From Aerococcus loyolae (GTDB lineage Bacteria; Bacillota; Bacilli; Lactobacillales; Aerococcaceae), in NCBI RefSeq assembly GCF_002871915.2, contig NZ_CP126958.1:992001-1056000 (forward strand): 64,000 nt of DNA, given 5' to 3'. A program made the position numbers and the translations under genes. Each line of letters begins with the position of its first letter. Positions within the stretch are counted from its first letter, which is position 1. Shown in pieces: positions 1-8,404 of this stretch. Below the pieces are notes generated by a model. That model saw nothing but the letters and a program-made list of their open reading frames with translations. It was not told the origin of the DNA and did no database searches.

Positions 1-463
1 GCAAACAGAAGTCTTAAATGCTGGGGCAACCGGCTCAGTTGGCTCTTCCTTTGGGGCAGCAAGTGCTGTGGCCTTTGGGGCGGTATTAACCAGTGCACCA
101 ACCTTTGACGCGATTAAACAAGCCATCCTTAATATTCCTGGACCACCATTAGTTAGTTTAGCGGTTGCAACTGCTATTCTTTCAGGGGTAATGGCTGCTT
201 CAGGTGCCATTGGGACAGTTATTACCCAATTAGCACCAACTTACTTATCAATGGGGATTCCAGCTGAAATTATCCACCGTATCGTTGTTATTGGTGGTGG
301 AGTAATTACAGTTGTTCCTCAATCAGGAGTTGTCTTAACCTTTAACAATATTAGTGGTTTAGACTTCAAACATGGTTTTAAAGAAGCATTTATTGTAAGT
401 AACGGTGGCTTCTTATTATCCTTAATCGTTACTGTCATTGTGGCACAAATCTTCTACTTGTAA
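1..463 (+). CDS. GntP-family permease, C-terminal part (5' end outside window)
   Basis: The reading frame is open from base 2, so the gene starts before the window and about 153 C-terminal residues are seen. The protein is very hydrophobic, with at least three membrane segments, and has the glycine/proline-rich pattern of the GntP (gluconate:H+ symporter) superfamily: an SGAIGTVITQLAP stretch, then GGVITVVPQSGVV and a short FNNISGLDFKHGFKEAF loop before a final helix. Family members take up gluconate or related hydroxy acids by proton symport in the cytoplasmic membrane. The substrate cannot be told from this fragment. A strong terminator follows 30 bases after the stop, so folP downstream is a separate unit. 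Confidence 0.7.
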   Translation, partial: QTEVLNAGATGSVGSSFGAASAVAFGAVLTSAPTFDAIKQAILNIPGPPLVSLAVATAILSGVMAASGAIGTVITQLAPTYLSMGIPAEIIHRIVVIGGGVITVVPQSGVVLTFNNISGLDFKHGFKEAFIVSNGGFLLSLIVTVIVAQIFYL

Positions 464-493
464 GATTTAACAAGCTTTAAATAGCCCCCAATT

Positions 494-523
494 AAAGAAC
501 AGGATTAGAAGGTCCTGTTCTTT
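494..523 (+). terminator. Rho-independent terminator after the GntP permease
   Basis: Perfect 11-bp stem (AAAGAACAGGA at 494-504 and TCCTGTTCTTT at 513-523) with an 8-base loop. It is followed by a long T-rich tract of repeated TTTTTC. Confidence 0.9.
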
Positions 524-718
524 TTCTTTTTCTTTTTCTTTGATGTCCCTGGCAGTGGGAAAAACTCGGAAATGAAATTCTAGCTTTTCGATCACACTAT
601 AAAAGTATTCCAAACGATATGCTTTATATGCTATTATTTTATAATACCTAGAAGTCAGTAGTTATTCAAAAAGAAATACTGGGTTAATGGTGAATATGCT
701 AGTTAAGAGAGGAAAATT

Positions 719-1552
719 ATGCATAGTTTTGTTTTAAGAGATGGTAGAAAAATTGATTTTCAGCAAACTGAAATTATGGGAATTATTAATATTACTAAAA
801 ATTCATTTTACAAAGAATCTCGTGTTTCAGAAGAAAATTTAATGCAGAGGGTAGATCAGTTTATTCAAGAAGGTGCCTTTATTTTAGATATTGGAGCAGA
901 ATCAACACGTCCCGGCATTGATCCAGTTGATGAGCAGACTGAAATCCAAAATATCCAAAGAGCTGTAAGTATGATTAGAGAAAAATACCCTAACATCTTA
1001 TTGTCTATTGACACTTATCGGGCCACAACGGCGGAAGCAGCTATATTAGCTGGTGCGGATATTATTAATGATATCTCTGGACTCACTTTTGATGAAAGAA
1101 TGGCTGATGTAGTTGCTAAATATCAAGTGCCCATAATTATTATGCATATAAAAGGCAAACCTAAAGACATGCAAAATGATCCGCATTACGATGACTTAAT
1201 TACTGAAGTAGAAGAATTTTTCGACCAGCAAATTCAATTAGCCCTTGATCACGGCATTCAAAGAGATAAGATTATCCTAGACCCTGGTATTGGCTTTGGT
1301 AAAAACTATGAGCACAATGTTAGTTTAATTAAGAATATTGACTTTATGAAAAAATATCAGCTTCCTATTCTTTTGGCAGTATCCAGGAAAACCTTTATCG
1401 GTCAACGTTTGGGAGGCTTAGAGCCTAGTGAGCGTCTAGAAGGGACAATTGCTGTTTCCTGTTTTGCAGCCATGAAAGGAATAGAAATGGTGCGGGTTCA
1501 CGATGTTAAAGAAAATTTACGTGCGATTCGGGTGATGGAGTTATTTAAATGA
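719..1552 (+). CDS. folP: Dihydropteroate synthase
   Basis: Condenses 6-hydroxymethyl-7,8-dihydropterin pyrophosphate with p-aminobenzoate, the sulfonamide-targeted step of folate synthesis. The 277 residues match the family length. Visible motifs are DIGAESTRPG (about 57-66), INDISGL (about 116-122), the pterin-site DPGIGFGKN and SRKTFIG near residue 228. The first active-site loop is unusual: it reads MGIINITKNSFYKESR (20-35) where most DHPS have MGILNVTPDSFSDGG, so the PD pair is KN. A GAGAGG ribosome-binding site lies just before the ATG. folK overlaps the last 4 bases (ATGA), so the two are translationally coupled. No folB or folE is nearby, so the rest of the pathway must be elsewhere or absent. 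Confidence 0.93.
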   Translation: MHSFVLRDGRKIDFQQTEIMGIINITKNSFYKESRVSEENLMQRVDQFIQEGAFILDIGAESTRPGIDPVDEQTEIQNIQRAVSMIREKYPNILLSIDTYRATTAEAAILAGADIINDISGLTFDERMADVVAKYQVPIIIMHIKGKPKDMQNDPHYDDLITEVEEFFDQQIQLALDHGIQRDKIILDPGIGFGKNYEHNVSLIKNIDFMKKYQLPILLAVSRKTFIGQRLGGLEPSERLEGTIAVSCFAAMKGIEMVRVHDVKENLRAIRVMELFK

Positions 1553-2022
1553 AAACAACAGTATATTTAGCTATTGGTTCTAATTTAGGAGAGCTCAGCA
1601 AGAATCTAGATCAAGCTGTGCAAGCCGTTGATGCCTTGGAAGGCACAAAAGTCACTAAAAGATCAGCCAATTTATCTAATGCCGCTTACGGGGTTACTGA
1701 TCAGGATGATTTTCTCAATGGAGTTATCGAAATCATAACGAATTTAGCTCCCTTGGATTTATTAAAAGCTATAAAGAAGATTGAAAAAGAAATGGGGCGT
1801 ACAGAGACCTATCGATGGGGTCCACGTCTGATAGATATCGATATTATCTTTTACGGAGATATAGTCTTGGATAGCCAAGAATTGACGATTCCACATATCG
1901 ACATGGTCAATCGTGACTTTGTCTTAGGACCTTTAAAAGAAATCGCTCCTAATAAAAAGCATCCTATCTACAAAAAGACGGTAAGCGAATTGTACCAAGA
2001 CTTAATTGATCGTAATCAATAA
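1549..2022 (+). CDS. folK: 2-amino-4-hydroxy-6-hydroxymethyldihydropteridine pyrophosphokinase
   Basis: HPPK transfers pyrophosphate from ATP to 6-hydroxymethyldihydropterin, supplying the substrate of the upstream folP product. The 157 residues include the N-terminal AIGSNLGELSKNLDQAV pattern, the E-x-E-x-GRT segment (EKEMGRTETYRWGPR) that contacts ATP, and the diagnostic RLIDIDIIFYGD metal-binding block (two Asp), followed by IPHIDMVNRDFVLGPLKEIAP. The start ATG overlaps the folP stop in an ATGA, the normal arrangement for coupled translation. No terminator separates the pair. Confidence 0.95.
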   Translation: MKTTVYLAIGSNLGELSKNLDQAVQAVDALEGTKVTKRSANLSNAAYGVTDQDDFLNGVIEIITNLAPLDLLKAIKKIEKEMGRTETYRWGPRLIDIDIIFYGDIVLDSQELTIPHIDMVNRDFVLGPLKEIAPNKKHPIYKKTVSELYQDLIDRNQ

Positions 2023-2033
2023 TATATTATAAG

Positions 2034-2117
2034 TAGCGTTTATTAGCTAGAATTGTAAAGCAAGTTAATAGACGCTATTTATTGCGCTTGAATTACGAAA
2101 AAACTTAGCGTTTATTA
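2034..2117. repeat. Inverted and direct copies of TAGCGTTTATTA in the folK downstream spacer
   Basis: The 12-mer TAGCGTTTATTA occurs at 2034-2045 and again at 2106-2117. An inverted, one-base-different copy (TAATAGACGCTA) lies at 2066-2077. The first and the inverted copy form a 12-bp stem with one G-U pair and a 20-base loop, followed by TTTATT, so it may be the folK terminator. The rest of the spacer 2023-2324 is AT-rich and shows no gene. Confidence 0.5.
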
Positions 2118-2324
2118 TTAGAAGATTTGAACAAAAGAGGGACCTGATTTATTTAGACTTGTTACTCACGATAATATATATTATGTTAACTAGAAAAGAT
2201 AAAAAGTAAAAAAGGATAAGTTTATTCAATCTTATGCAGAAAATAATGATATTTAGTGAATTTTCTTATGTATAATTCTATGTACTTAAAAAAGCATCTA
2301 GACTGTGTCATCGTATAAATTAAC

Positions 2325-2741
2325 TTAATTATTTAAACTTTCCTTCACATAAACATAGGCATACCATTCTAGACCAAATTCTCTCAGCAATAAGGTATAA
2401 ATCTCTTGCCAGTGCTTATTGTTTTTAAGTAAATACACTTGACCAAAAAATTCGTCATTATATTGGTCTGTACCAATAAAGTCATTCTTCATACCTACTA
2501 AATATTTTACGTAGCCATCATCTAACAAATCTAATATAGCTCTTAAATGGTTTGCTACAAAATAAGTGCCTGTATGATAAGGTAATTTTTTATTATCTTC
2601 AATGCCGTAATCCCCAAAAACACTATTATCTGATTCTTTAAAGTCAGGTTTAGACCAATCTAAGGCCAAAATATGCCAGTCACCATATGTCTCTAGTTTG
2701 CAGGGAATATTTAAAGCAAACTGACCACTAAGATATTTCAT
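2325..2741 (-). CDS. Unrecognised protein of 138 residues
   Basis: I do not recognise a function. The product is soluble, acidic and rich in aromatic residues, with no signal peptide or membrane segment. Notable stretches are NIPCKLETYGDWHILALDW near the N-terminus, FGDYGIE, and YFVANHLRAILDLLDDG followed by GMKNDFIG, which look like a conserved core. The start is the ATG at 2741, because AAGGTGG lies 8-9 bases upstream; a GTG five codons earlier overlaps that ribosome-binding site. The gene stands alone between folK (opposite strand) and an ABC exporter, with more than 100 bases on each side, and its AT-rich surroundings suggest accessory DNA. Confidence 0.7.
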   Translation of the reverse strand: MKYLSGQFALNIPCKLETYGDWHILALDWSKPDFKESDNSVFGDYGIEDNKKLPYHTGTYFVANHLRAILDLLDDGYVKYLVGMKNDFIGTDQYNDEFFGQVYLLKNNKHWQEIYTLLLREFGLEWYAYVYVKESLNN

Positions 2742-2872
2742 TATGCTAATTACCACCTTAAATGCACTATAGTTTTAGAATAGCTTCCTCCACCCTAACC
2801 TATTTTATTACATAAATAAACACAATATAAGCAAAGTATATCGAATCATCCAAAGATTTACTCCCTTAATTA

Positions 2873-4462
2873 TCAGCTAGCAAAATACTGATTTAAATCA
2901 ATCACTTCATCAAATTGTTTACCCGATCGATAAATATCGACATGGGTTACATAAATAAGGGTTTTATCTAAATGGATTAGTTTGTTTTCTATTTTTAATA
3001 AGGTTTCATAATCGATACCAGCAGAGAATTCATCTAATAATAGAATTTCCTTCTTCATCAGTAAGGCGCGGGCCAGGCAGACTCTTTTAGCCTCTCCACC
3101 AGAAAGTTTTACAGCTTCACTAGAAAGCAACATGTTTAAACTTTCTTCATTAGACCATTGCTTTAATTCAACAAAATTTAAAACTTCATATAACTCGTCA
3201 TTAGTATAATTATTTGAAAATAGGGTCAGATTATCCTTCAAACTAGCACTAAATACATGGGGCTGTTGTGGGACATAGCCGATATGTTCAAAAATATTAC
3301 TTTCCCTAATAGTTCTAACATCAAGGCCGTCTATTTTAACGCTGCCCTTATAGTCATTTCGCTCTCTTAAAATAGCCCTCAGGATTGTTGTCTTGCCAAT
3401 ACCGCTCTTCCCTTTTAGTAAATACTTTTTATTTTTCTCAAAGGAAACATTAAGCGCCTTACTGCCCTTTCTATTTTTTAAGGAAAATTGATCAAGGGAA
3501 ATGACATTAAAGTCTTTCACTGTATGACTTGCTTGATCGACTTCGATAAATTCTTGGGAAAGTGTCTCTAAAACCTTTTTACCACTAATATATTTTGCTA
3601 GTAAATCAGAGGAAGTATATATAGGAAAGGCAATTCTCGCTAGCAATTGAGAGAATGCTATCATTCCCCCTAGTGTGAGTTCTCCATGGATAATCAATAG
3701 ACCACCGATGATCCAAGATCCAAAATAGAGAAGATTTGAAAACAATTGATTCAAGCTGATAACCGTATATTGTGATTGTTCAACTTGCACCTGTTTCTTT
3801 AAAAGCTTTAAGGTTTTGCTTTCGAAAAGCTTAAAAATATTTAATTCTTTATTAGCTACACGCCAGTCAGTAGTTCCTTCAATTAAATCTTGAATAGTAG
3901 CTACTGATGAGTTAGTTTCTTCTATAAGTTCCTCTTGCTTTTCTTCTAAGCTATTTTTAAATAAAAAGGCCACCAATAAATTAGGAAGACTTAGAAAAAT
4001 CGATAAGATAGACAGTATAGGATTAAAGTAAAAAGAAACAATAATCGCTACAAGTAGCTGGCAAATGAGATAGCCGCCCCAATAAATCGAGTAAAAATAA
4101 TTGGCTTCGACTTGATCAATTTGTGTGGTTAAAGAAGCTAAAAGTTTATCATTCTTTTCTCCAGTTAGTAAATCAAGCGGTACTTTTTGAATGTTTGCAA
4201 AAATCTGTTTGCGAAAAACATAGGCTGACTTTTTACTTAATATGGCCGTTAATAATTGCTGGAAATAATAGATCAGTGTTTGAACTAATATAAAAGCAAT
4301 GGTCAAAAGAGATACGATAATATATCTACTTTCACCTAAGTTTATAGCATCAATAATAAATTGCATCAAATAAGCTTCACTGACCATGGCTACAGATAAT
4401 AAACATGTGAGAAAGGCATAGATAAAAATATCTTTTCTTAATTTTCCGTAAATAGATTTCAT
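2873..4462 (-). CDS. ABC exporter with fused membrane and ATPase domains
   Basis: A 529-residue half-transporter of the peptide/lipid/drug exporter type that would act as a dimer in the cytoplasmic membrane. Residues 1-290 hold about six membrane helices. The ATPase half has Walker A GKSGIGKTT (351-359), Q-loop YVPQQPHVF, signature LSGGE (453-457) with AKRVCLARAL after it, Walker B LLLDE (474-478) and the H-loop histidine in VTHVD (507). All catalytic residues are present, so it should be active. There is no N-terminal C39 peptidase domain, so it is not a leader-cleaving bacteriocin exporter. It reads in the same direction as the LD-carboxypeptidase gene upstream, but a terminator lies between them. 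Substrate unknown. Confidence 0.88.
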   Translation of the reverse strand: MKSIYGKLRKDIFIYAFLTCLLSVAMVSEAYLMQFIIDAINLGESRYIIVSLLTIAFILVQTLIYYFQQLLTAILSKKSAYVFRKQIFANIQKVPLDLLTGEKNDKLLASLTTQIDQVEANYFYSIYWGGYLICQLLVAIIVSFYFNPILSILSIFLSLPNLLVAFLFKNSLEEKQEELIEETNSSVATIQDLIEGTTDWRVANKELNIFKLFESKTLKLLKKQVQVEQSQYTVISLNQLFSNLLYFGSWIIGGLLIIHGELTLGGMIAFSQLLARIAFPIYTSSDLLAKYISGKKVLETLSQEFIEVDQASHTVKDFNVISLDQFSLKNRKGSKALNVSFEKNKKYLLKGKSGIGKTTILRAILRERNDYKGSVKIDGLDVRTIRESNIFEHIGYVPQQPHVFSASLKDNLTLFSNNYTNDELYEVLNFVELKQWSNEESLNMLLSSEAVKLSGGEAKRVCLARALLMKKEILLLDEFSAGIDYETLLKIENKLIHLDKTLIYVTHVDIYRSGKQFDEVIDLNQYFAS

Positions 4463-4655
4463 TAAGCTCTCCTTTAATTTGATTGATTTATTTTGGCGCT
4501 GTAAAATCGCCTTGTCAATAAAAATATAACTTTTTAATCAAATTAATTATCAAGGAAAGTAAATTATATAACTAGAAAAATGCTTAACTTAGCCCGGTTT
4601 TAAGTCACATCTTGCCCTTTTTATAATTATTTATGGTCATATATTAAAGTAAAAA

Positions 4656-4682
4656 AGCACAATAGAATGTATCTACTGTGCT
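4656..4682 (-). terminator. Terminator of the LD-carboxypeptidase gene
   Basis: On the minus strand AGCACAGTAGA pairs with TCTATTGTGCT (one mismatch, 5-base loop) and a run of six T follows at 4656-4651. It lies 59 bases beyond the stop at 4741. Confidence 0.8.
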
Positions 4683-4740
4683 AGTGTCCCTGCTGTTTTG
4701 TTTTTATGCCATTGCAAAATACAGACGATTTAACCAGTAA

Positions 4741-5610
4741 TTAATCCAATTGGGTCTTTAAGGATAGCTCTTGACCAATAATTAGGGGCAAAGAATCTTT
4801 TTGATGGCCAATAGATTCCGTCGATACTAATGGAAGTTCGGGATTGACATACTCTTTAACAATATCTAATAGATAATCTCTACCTATTTTACTATCGAAT
4901 TCGGTAAAGGACCCTAATATTAAGCCGCTAATTTCTTCAAAAACAGCTAATTGTTGCAATTGAGCTAAATAAGTTCTTATACGACCTTCCAAGCCAGAAA
5001 AACTTTCTAAAAATAAAATATTCCCCTTTAAATCTGGCCAATATGGAGTACCGGCTAACTTTAAGAAACAGCGTATATTACCACCTAATACTAGCCCCTT
5101 CATGGAACTTCCCTGAATAAATTCAGAATTTTTTTGGATATATTTGTTTACTAGCTTATTTGTCTTAGTATTCTTTAAAAGGCTGGTAAAAGCCTCAAAT
5201 TGCTTATTACTACTTTTGTCAACTAAATGGCGTACCTGAAAAAGTACAGAACTTTTACCTGTTTGACTATAAATGGCGTTAATGACGGTAGTTAAATCGG
5301 AATAGCCAAATAATTTGCATGACGAATTTTTAATTGCTTTATAATCCAAATAGCAAATTGTTTCATTAGCAATATCCCCGCCAGATAAGTCAAAGATATA
5401 ATCAATTGCGGGATTTTTAAAATATTGGTTAACAATTTCAGCGCGTTGTTTAGCATTAACTGCTCCAACTTTAGAGTCACTGAATAAGGCATCCTCTTGG
5501 TAGTGAACCTTGAGAGAAAGATTTTCTAACAGTTTGATTAAGTTTTCTAACGATTCTTTCTGTTTGATACTCAGCCCATTGGATAAGGCAACTAAGGCAA
5601 TTTCTTGCAT
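4741..5610 (-). CDS. S66-family LD-carboxypeptidase (MccF/LdcA-like)
   Basis: S66 serine peptidases cleave L,D-peptide bonds of cytoplasmic murein tetrapeptides (LdcA) or detoxify microcin C-like aminoacyl nucleotides (MccF). At 289 residues it fits the family. The nucleophile motif GYSDLT is present, followed by the strand ILFLES carrying the catalytic Glu and the C-terminal ESIGHQKD carrying the catalytic His, so the Ser-Glu-His triad is complete. There is no signal peptide, so it is cytoplasmic. The ATG at 5610 is chosen because AGGTGA lies 5 bases upstream; a GTG three codons earlier sits inside that site. A broken small membrane ORF ends 9 bases upstream. Murein recycling and immunity are both possible. 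Confidence 0.85.
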   Translation of the reverse strand: MQEIALVALSNGLSIKQKESLENLIKLLENLSLKVHYQEDALFSDSKVGAVNAKQRAEIVNQYFKNPAIDYIFDLSGGDIANETICYLDYKAIKNSSCKLFGYSDLTTVINAIYSQTGKSSVLFQVRHLVDKSSNKQFEAFTSLLKNTKTNKLVNKYIQKNSEFIQGSSMKGLVLGGNIRCFLKLAGTPYWPDLKGNILFLESFSGLEGRIRTYLAQLQQLAVFEEISGLILGSFTEFDSKIGRDYLLDIVKEYVNPELPLVSTESIGHQKDSLPLIIGQELSLKTQLD

Positions 5611-5619
5611 AATACTCAC

Positions 5620-5775
5620 CTATTTCTTTTTCTTATGATGATATGTATAGCTTAAACAAATGATTATTGAAAGGATTAAATATAAGACCATAAAACGATT
5701 ATTTGGCACTCGTGATATTAACATTCCCTATAATATCAAAATTAGAGCTATAAAAAATCTTTCAATCTTTTTCAT
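5620..5775 (-). pseudogene. Small two-helix membrane ORF interrupted by a TAG codon
   Basis: From ATG at 5775 the frame gives MKKIERFFIALILIL, then TAG (5730-5728), then continues 35 codons through GMLISRVPNNRFMVLYLILS and a second hydrophobic stretch to a lysine-rich end (KKKK) and a TAG at 5622-5620. Read as one protein it would be about 51 residues with two membrane helices and a basic tail, ending 9 bases before the LD-carboxypeptidase start. That placement and the uninterrupted hydrophobic pattern after the stop suggest a real small gene that lost a codon such as CAG. No good ribosome-binding site is seen before the ATG, which lowers confidence. Bases 5776-5936 hold nothing I recognise beyond the signals of the next gene. 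Confidence 0.4.
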
Positions 5776-5936
5776 CCTTTCTAATAACATTAAGTACTTA
5801 CAGCCATGAAATACTAATTTAATTATACCTAGGATTATATTTTTTCGCCAACTTACCAATATTTGTCGATTTATTCGCTTAATAAAGCTTTCTATGATAA
5901 GTTTAATAAAAGATTAGTTATCTGAGAGGTGAAAAA

Positions 5937-6476
5937 ATGGATTATAATGATGTACTCGATTTTTGGTTTAAGGAACTTGATCCCAAACAATGGTTTAACG
6001 GTGGCGACCAAGTTGATCAATTAATTATAGATAATTTTTCTAAGCTACATGGACAAGTTGCTGCTGGTGAACACGCAGATTGGCGTCAAGAGGTTGAAGG
6101 TAGACTGGCTGAAATTATTGTCTTAGACCAGTTCTCCCGTAATATTTACCGGAATAGTGGCCAAGCCTACGCTTACGACAATATGGCCCTTGCTTTAGCT
6201 CAAGAAGGAATAAGGCATGCTGATTTAAGTGGGCTAACAGTTGAAGAACGTGGTTTCTTCTATATGCCCTTTATGCATTCGGAATCGCTTAAAATTCATG
6301 AACAAGCTCTCGAACTTTTTGCTTCTGAGCCCGGTCTAAGCCATCGCTTAAAATACGAAAAAATGCATTATGATATCATTAAAGAATATGGCCGTTATCC
6401 CTATCGCAATGAATATTTAGGTCGTGAAAATACTCCTGAGGAAGAGGAATACTTAAAACATAATGATGGCTTTTAA
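5937..6476 (+). CDS. DUF924 family protein
   Basis: A 179-residue soluble protein of the DUF924 (TPR-like alpha-helical) family, whose biochemical role is not established. The family hallmarks are clear: DVLDFWFKELDPKQWF at the N-terminus, then LAEIIVLDQFSRNIYR, YDNMALALAQEGI, ERGFFYMPFMHSE and a closing GRYPYRNEYLGRENTPEE. The ATG follows AGAGGTG by 5 bases. It is a single-gene unit transcribed toward the ABC operon and ends at a hairpin shared with it. Confidence 0.9.
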   Translation: MDYNDVLDFWFKELDPKQWFNGGDQVDQLIIDNFSKLHGQVAAGEHADWRQEVEGRLAEIIVLDQFSRNIYRNSGQAYAYDNMALALAQEGIRHADLSGLTVEERGFFYMPFMHSESLKIHEQALELFASEPGLSHRLKYEKMHYDIIKEYGRYPYRNEYLGRENTPEEEEYLKHNDGF

Positions 6477-6510
6477 AGCCATGAGCTGAATAAATTCAAG
6501 ATATAATCAA

Positions 6511-6540
6511 AAGCCCTGACAAAAATCAGGGCTTCTTTTT
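6511..6540. terminator. Bidirectional terminator between DUF924 gene and ABC operon
   Basis: Nine-base-pair perfect stem AAGCCCTGA (6511-6519) and TCAGGGCTT (6526-6534), loop of six, then CTTTTT on the plus strand. The minus-strand U tract is weaker. Confidence 0.85.
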
Positions 6541-6552
6541 ATAGGACTTAAG

Positions 6553-7308
6553 TTAATGACTAGTTAATCCAGTTTTGAATTTATTATAAGTAAGAACGAT
6601 ACCAACATGGGCAAGTATGAGCACAAAGTTAAGACTAATGAAAGATAGAAAACTAATATGTCCTCCTACCCAATAGTTCATGTTGCACATTGGGAAAAGC
6701 AAAGAGAGGTAGGCAGCCGTTTGACTAAAAAATCGGGTCTGTAACAATATAATCGCTAAGACATAAGAAATACCTATGAATAAACCAGTTGATAGAATAG
6801 AATTCTTAATGATTTTATGAATGCTTATCGCTTGGACAAGCAGAGTAACTATAGCGACTAAGATAGCAAGATATACTTGCCATACACTTATATTTTCAGG
6901 GCCAAAGGTTAAAGGGCTAAGTGATGGGCCCAAAAGTGTACGCCCAAAAATAAAGGAGAAACCGATGAAAAGAACAAAGGCAACCATGCTATAGATGCTG
7001 GCTATGATTAAATCACACAGATAAGCTTGCTTAAAATTGATCTGGGAAGTGACTAATTGTTCTTTGATGAAACGACTTTTGTTGGAAAAGGCGGAAGTAA
7101 TGATAGGAAAGGCTATTGTTAATCCCATTAAAAATAAACTAATGATTATTTTTGTGCCATTTAATAAATTAATGTCAAAATCATGGTAAGGGGTTATTAG
7201 TCTTAAATAGAGATTTATTGCTAAGCTAATCATAATTAAAGCAAGCATAAAGAAAGGATAAGCCCTTATTTTACTATGTCTAAACCATTCAGCTTTTATG
7301 AATGTCAT
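6553..7308 (-). CDS. ABC-2 type permease of the XRE-linked transporter
   Basis: A 251-residue integral membrane protein with about six hydrophobic helices and no enzymatic motif. It starts 3 bases after the stop of the ATPase gene, so it is the membrane partner of that ATPase. The small size, single copy and N-terminal FIKAEWFRHSKIRAYP segment resemble the ABC-2/lantibiotic-immunity type permeases (MutE/EpiE/BcrB-like) that work as dimers with a separate ATPase. The likely role is export or membrane clearance of a peptide or other envelope-active compound. Substrate is not evident. Confidence 0.78.
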   Translation of the reverse strand: MTFIKAEWFRHSKIRAYPFFMLALIMISLAINLYLRLITPYHDFDINLLNGTKIIISLFLMGLTIAFPIITSAFSNKSRFIKEQLVTSQINFKQAYLCDLIIASIYSMVAFVLFIGFSFIFGRTLLGPSLSPLTFGPENISVWQVYLAILVAIVTLLVQAISIHKIIKNSILSTGLFIGISYVLAIILLQTRFFSQTAAYLSLLFPMCNMNYWVGGHISFLSFISLNFVLILAHVGIVLTYNKFKTGLTSH

Positions 7309-7311
7309 TAT

Positions 7312-8202
7312 CTATCCTCCTCTAATTGTTTTAATAAAAAATTCATTCATGGTCTGTTTATTTTTATTAATTTCCTTGTAATTAATATCATTCTTATTAA
7401 GCCACATATGTATTTCATACTCGTTAATGTCATTGCTATGAATAATAATTACATTACCGTTAAAGTCAATCCGCTGTTTTCCAAATTTATCAAGAAATGC
7501 ATTTCTAAGGCTTTGGTCGACTTTATCAAAACGTATGAAAATTTTTCTAGTTAAGGCGTGGTCCAAATCAGCCTTGCTGATATCCTTAATGACCCTACCC
7601 TCATCAATAAATATAAAGCGGCTACACATATTATATAAGTCTTCTAAAACATGGCTACTTATAAATATTGAGAGATTTTTTCTTTGGTTAAGTTCTAATA
7701 GTAAATTAGAAAGATCATAAATACCTTCTGGATCAATACCATTAAAAGGTTCGTCGAGAACCAGAACTTTGGGCTGGTTAAGTAAGCATAGTGCAATTCC
7801 AAGACGCTGCTTCATACCTAAAGAAAAAGCACGAAACTGTTTATTCTCATCTCCATCGAGTTTAACCAACTCCAGCACTTCACTAATACGATTGGGATCA
7901 ATCGCTCTTATCCTAGAAAAATAATATAAGTTTTCATATGCGCTTAAATAGTCAAAAAACTTTGGTCGACTAATCATATTAGAAAGCTCAGATGGCTTAA
8001 GCTGATTCCCCCAACGATAACTTCCGGCACTGGCTTTGAGGTAATCTAGGATAATATTAAATAAAGTTGTTTTACCTGAACCATTTTTACCAATTAGTCC
8101 TACTATTTCAGCTTCATATATTTCTAGTGATATATTCTTTAAAATTTTTTCCTGACCGAATCTCTTTTCAATATCCTGAATAGTTAGTATATTTTCCATC
8201 AT
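7312..8202 (-). CDS. ABC transporter ATP-binding protein
   Basis: A 296-residue stand-alone ATPase of the drug/antimicrobial-peptide export class. Walker A is GKNGSGKTT (38-46). The signature is the relaxed [12 protein letters not shown] typical of BcrA/CcmA-like ATPases rather than LSGGQ. Walker B is VLVLDEP and the switch histidine lies in SSHVLEDL. The extra C-terminal 80 residues, found in this subfamily, may contact the permease. The start ATGATG overlaps the stop of the XRE regulator gene by 3 bases. It is the third gene of the operon membrane protein-XRE-ATPase-permease. Confidence 0.9.
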   Translation of the reverse strand: MMENILTIQDIEKRFGQEKILKNISLEIYEAEIVGLIGKNGSGKTTLFNIILDYLKASAGSYRWGNQLKPSELSNMISRPKFFDYLSAYENLYYFSRIRAIDPNRISEVLELVKLDGDENKQFRAFSLGMKQRLGIALCLLNQPKVLVLDEPFNGIDPEGIYDLSNLLLELNQRKNLSIFISSHVLEDLYNMCSRFIFIDEGRVIKDISKADLDHALTRKIFIRFDKVDQSLRNAFLDKFGKQRIDFNGNVIIIHSNDINEYEIHMWLNKNDINYKEINKNKQTMNEFFIKTIRGG

Positions 8203-8402
8203 GAATCGTCCTCTTCTAAAAGAAAGATATCTTCAACATGTAGATTCAAGTACCTGGCTATTGTCATGGCTAAGTGAAGGGAGGGATCATATTTATTATT
8301 TTCAACCATATTGATGGTTTGACGGGAAACCCCTACTAAATCAGCCAAGTCTTGTTGGGTCATCTTATGTTCTTTTCTTATACTTTTTAATTTATTTTTC
8401 AT
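8199..8402 (-). CDS. XRE-family transcriptional regulator, 67 residues
   Basis: A compact single-domain Cro/CI-type DNA-binding protein: [20 protein letters not shown], then [22 protein letters not shown] as the recognition helix region, then [18 protein letters not shown]. It matches the small regulators (Pfam HTH_3, B. subtilis YvaO/YozG-like size) that accompany ABC-2 transporters. It starts 2 bases after the stop of the upstream membrane protein and overlaps the ATPase start. The two palindromes in the operon promoter are the obvious operators, so autoregulation is inferred. Confidence 0.9.
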   Translation of the reverse strand: MKNKLKSIRKEHKMTQQDLADLVGVSRQTINMVENNKYDPSLHLAMTIARYLNLHVEDIFLLEEDDS

Positions 8403-8404
8403 GA

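Noticed and set aside
2873..5775. A complete bacteriocin or microcin cluster
   Set aside because: No precursor peptide, maturation enzyme or leader peptidase domain is present. Only possible immunity-type genes can be seen.
7276..7720. Plus-strand open frames across the ABC ATPase gene
   Set aside because: They are antisense to strongly conserved ATPase motifs and lack upstream translation signals.
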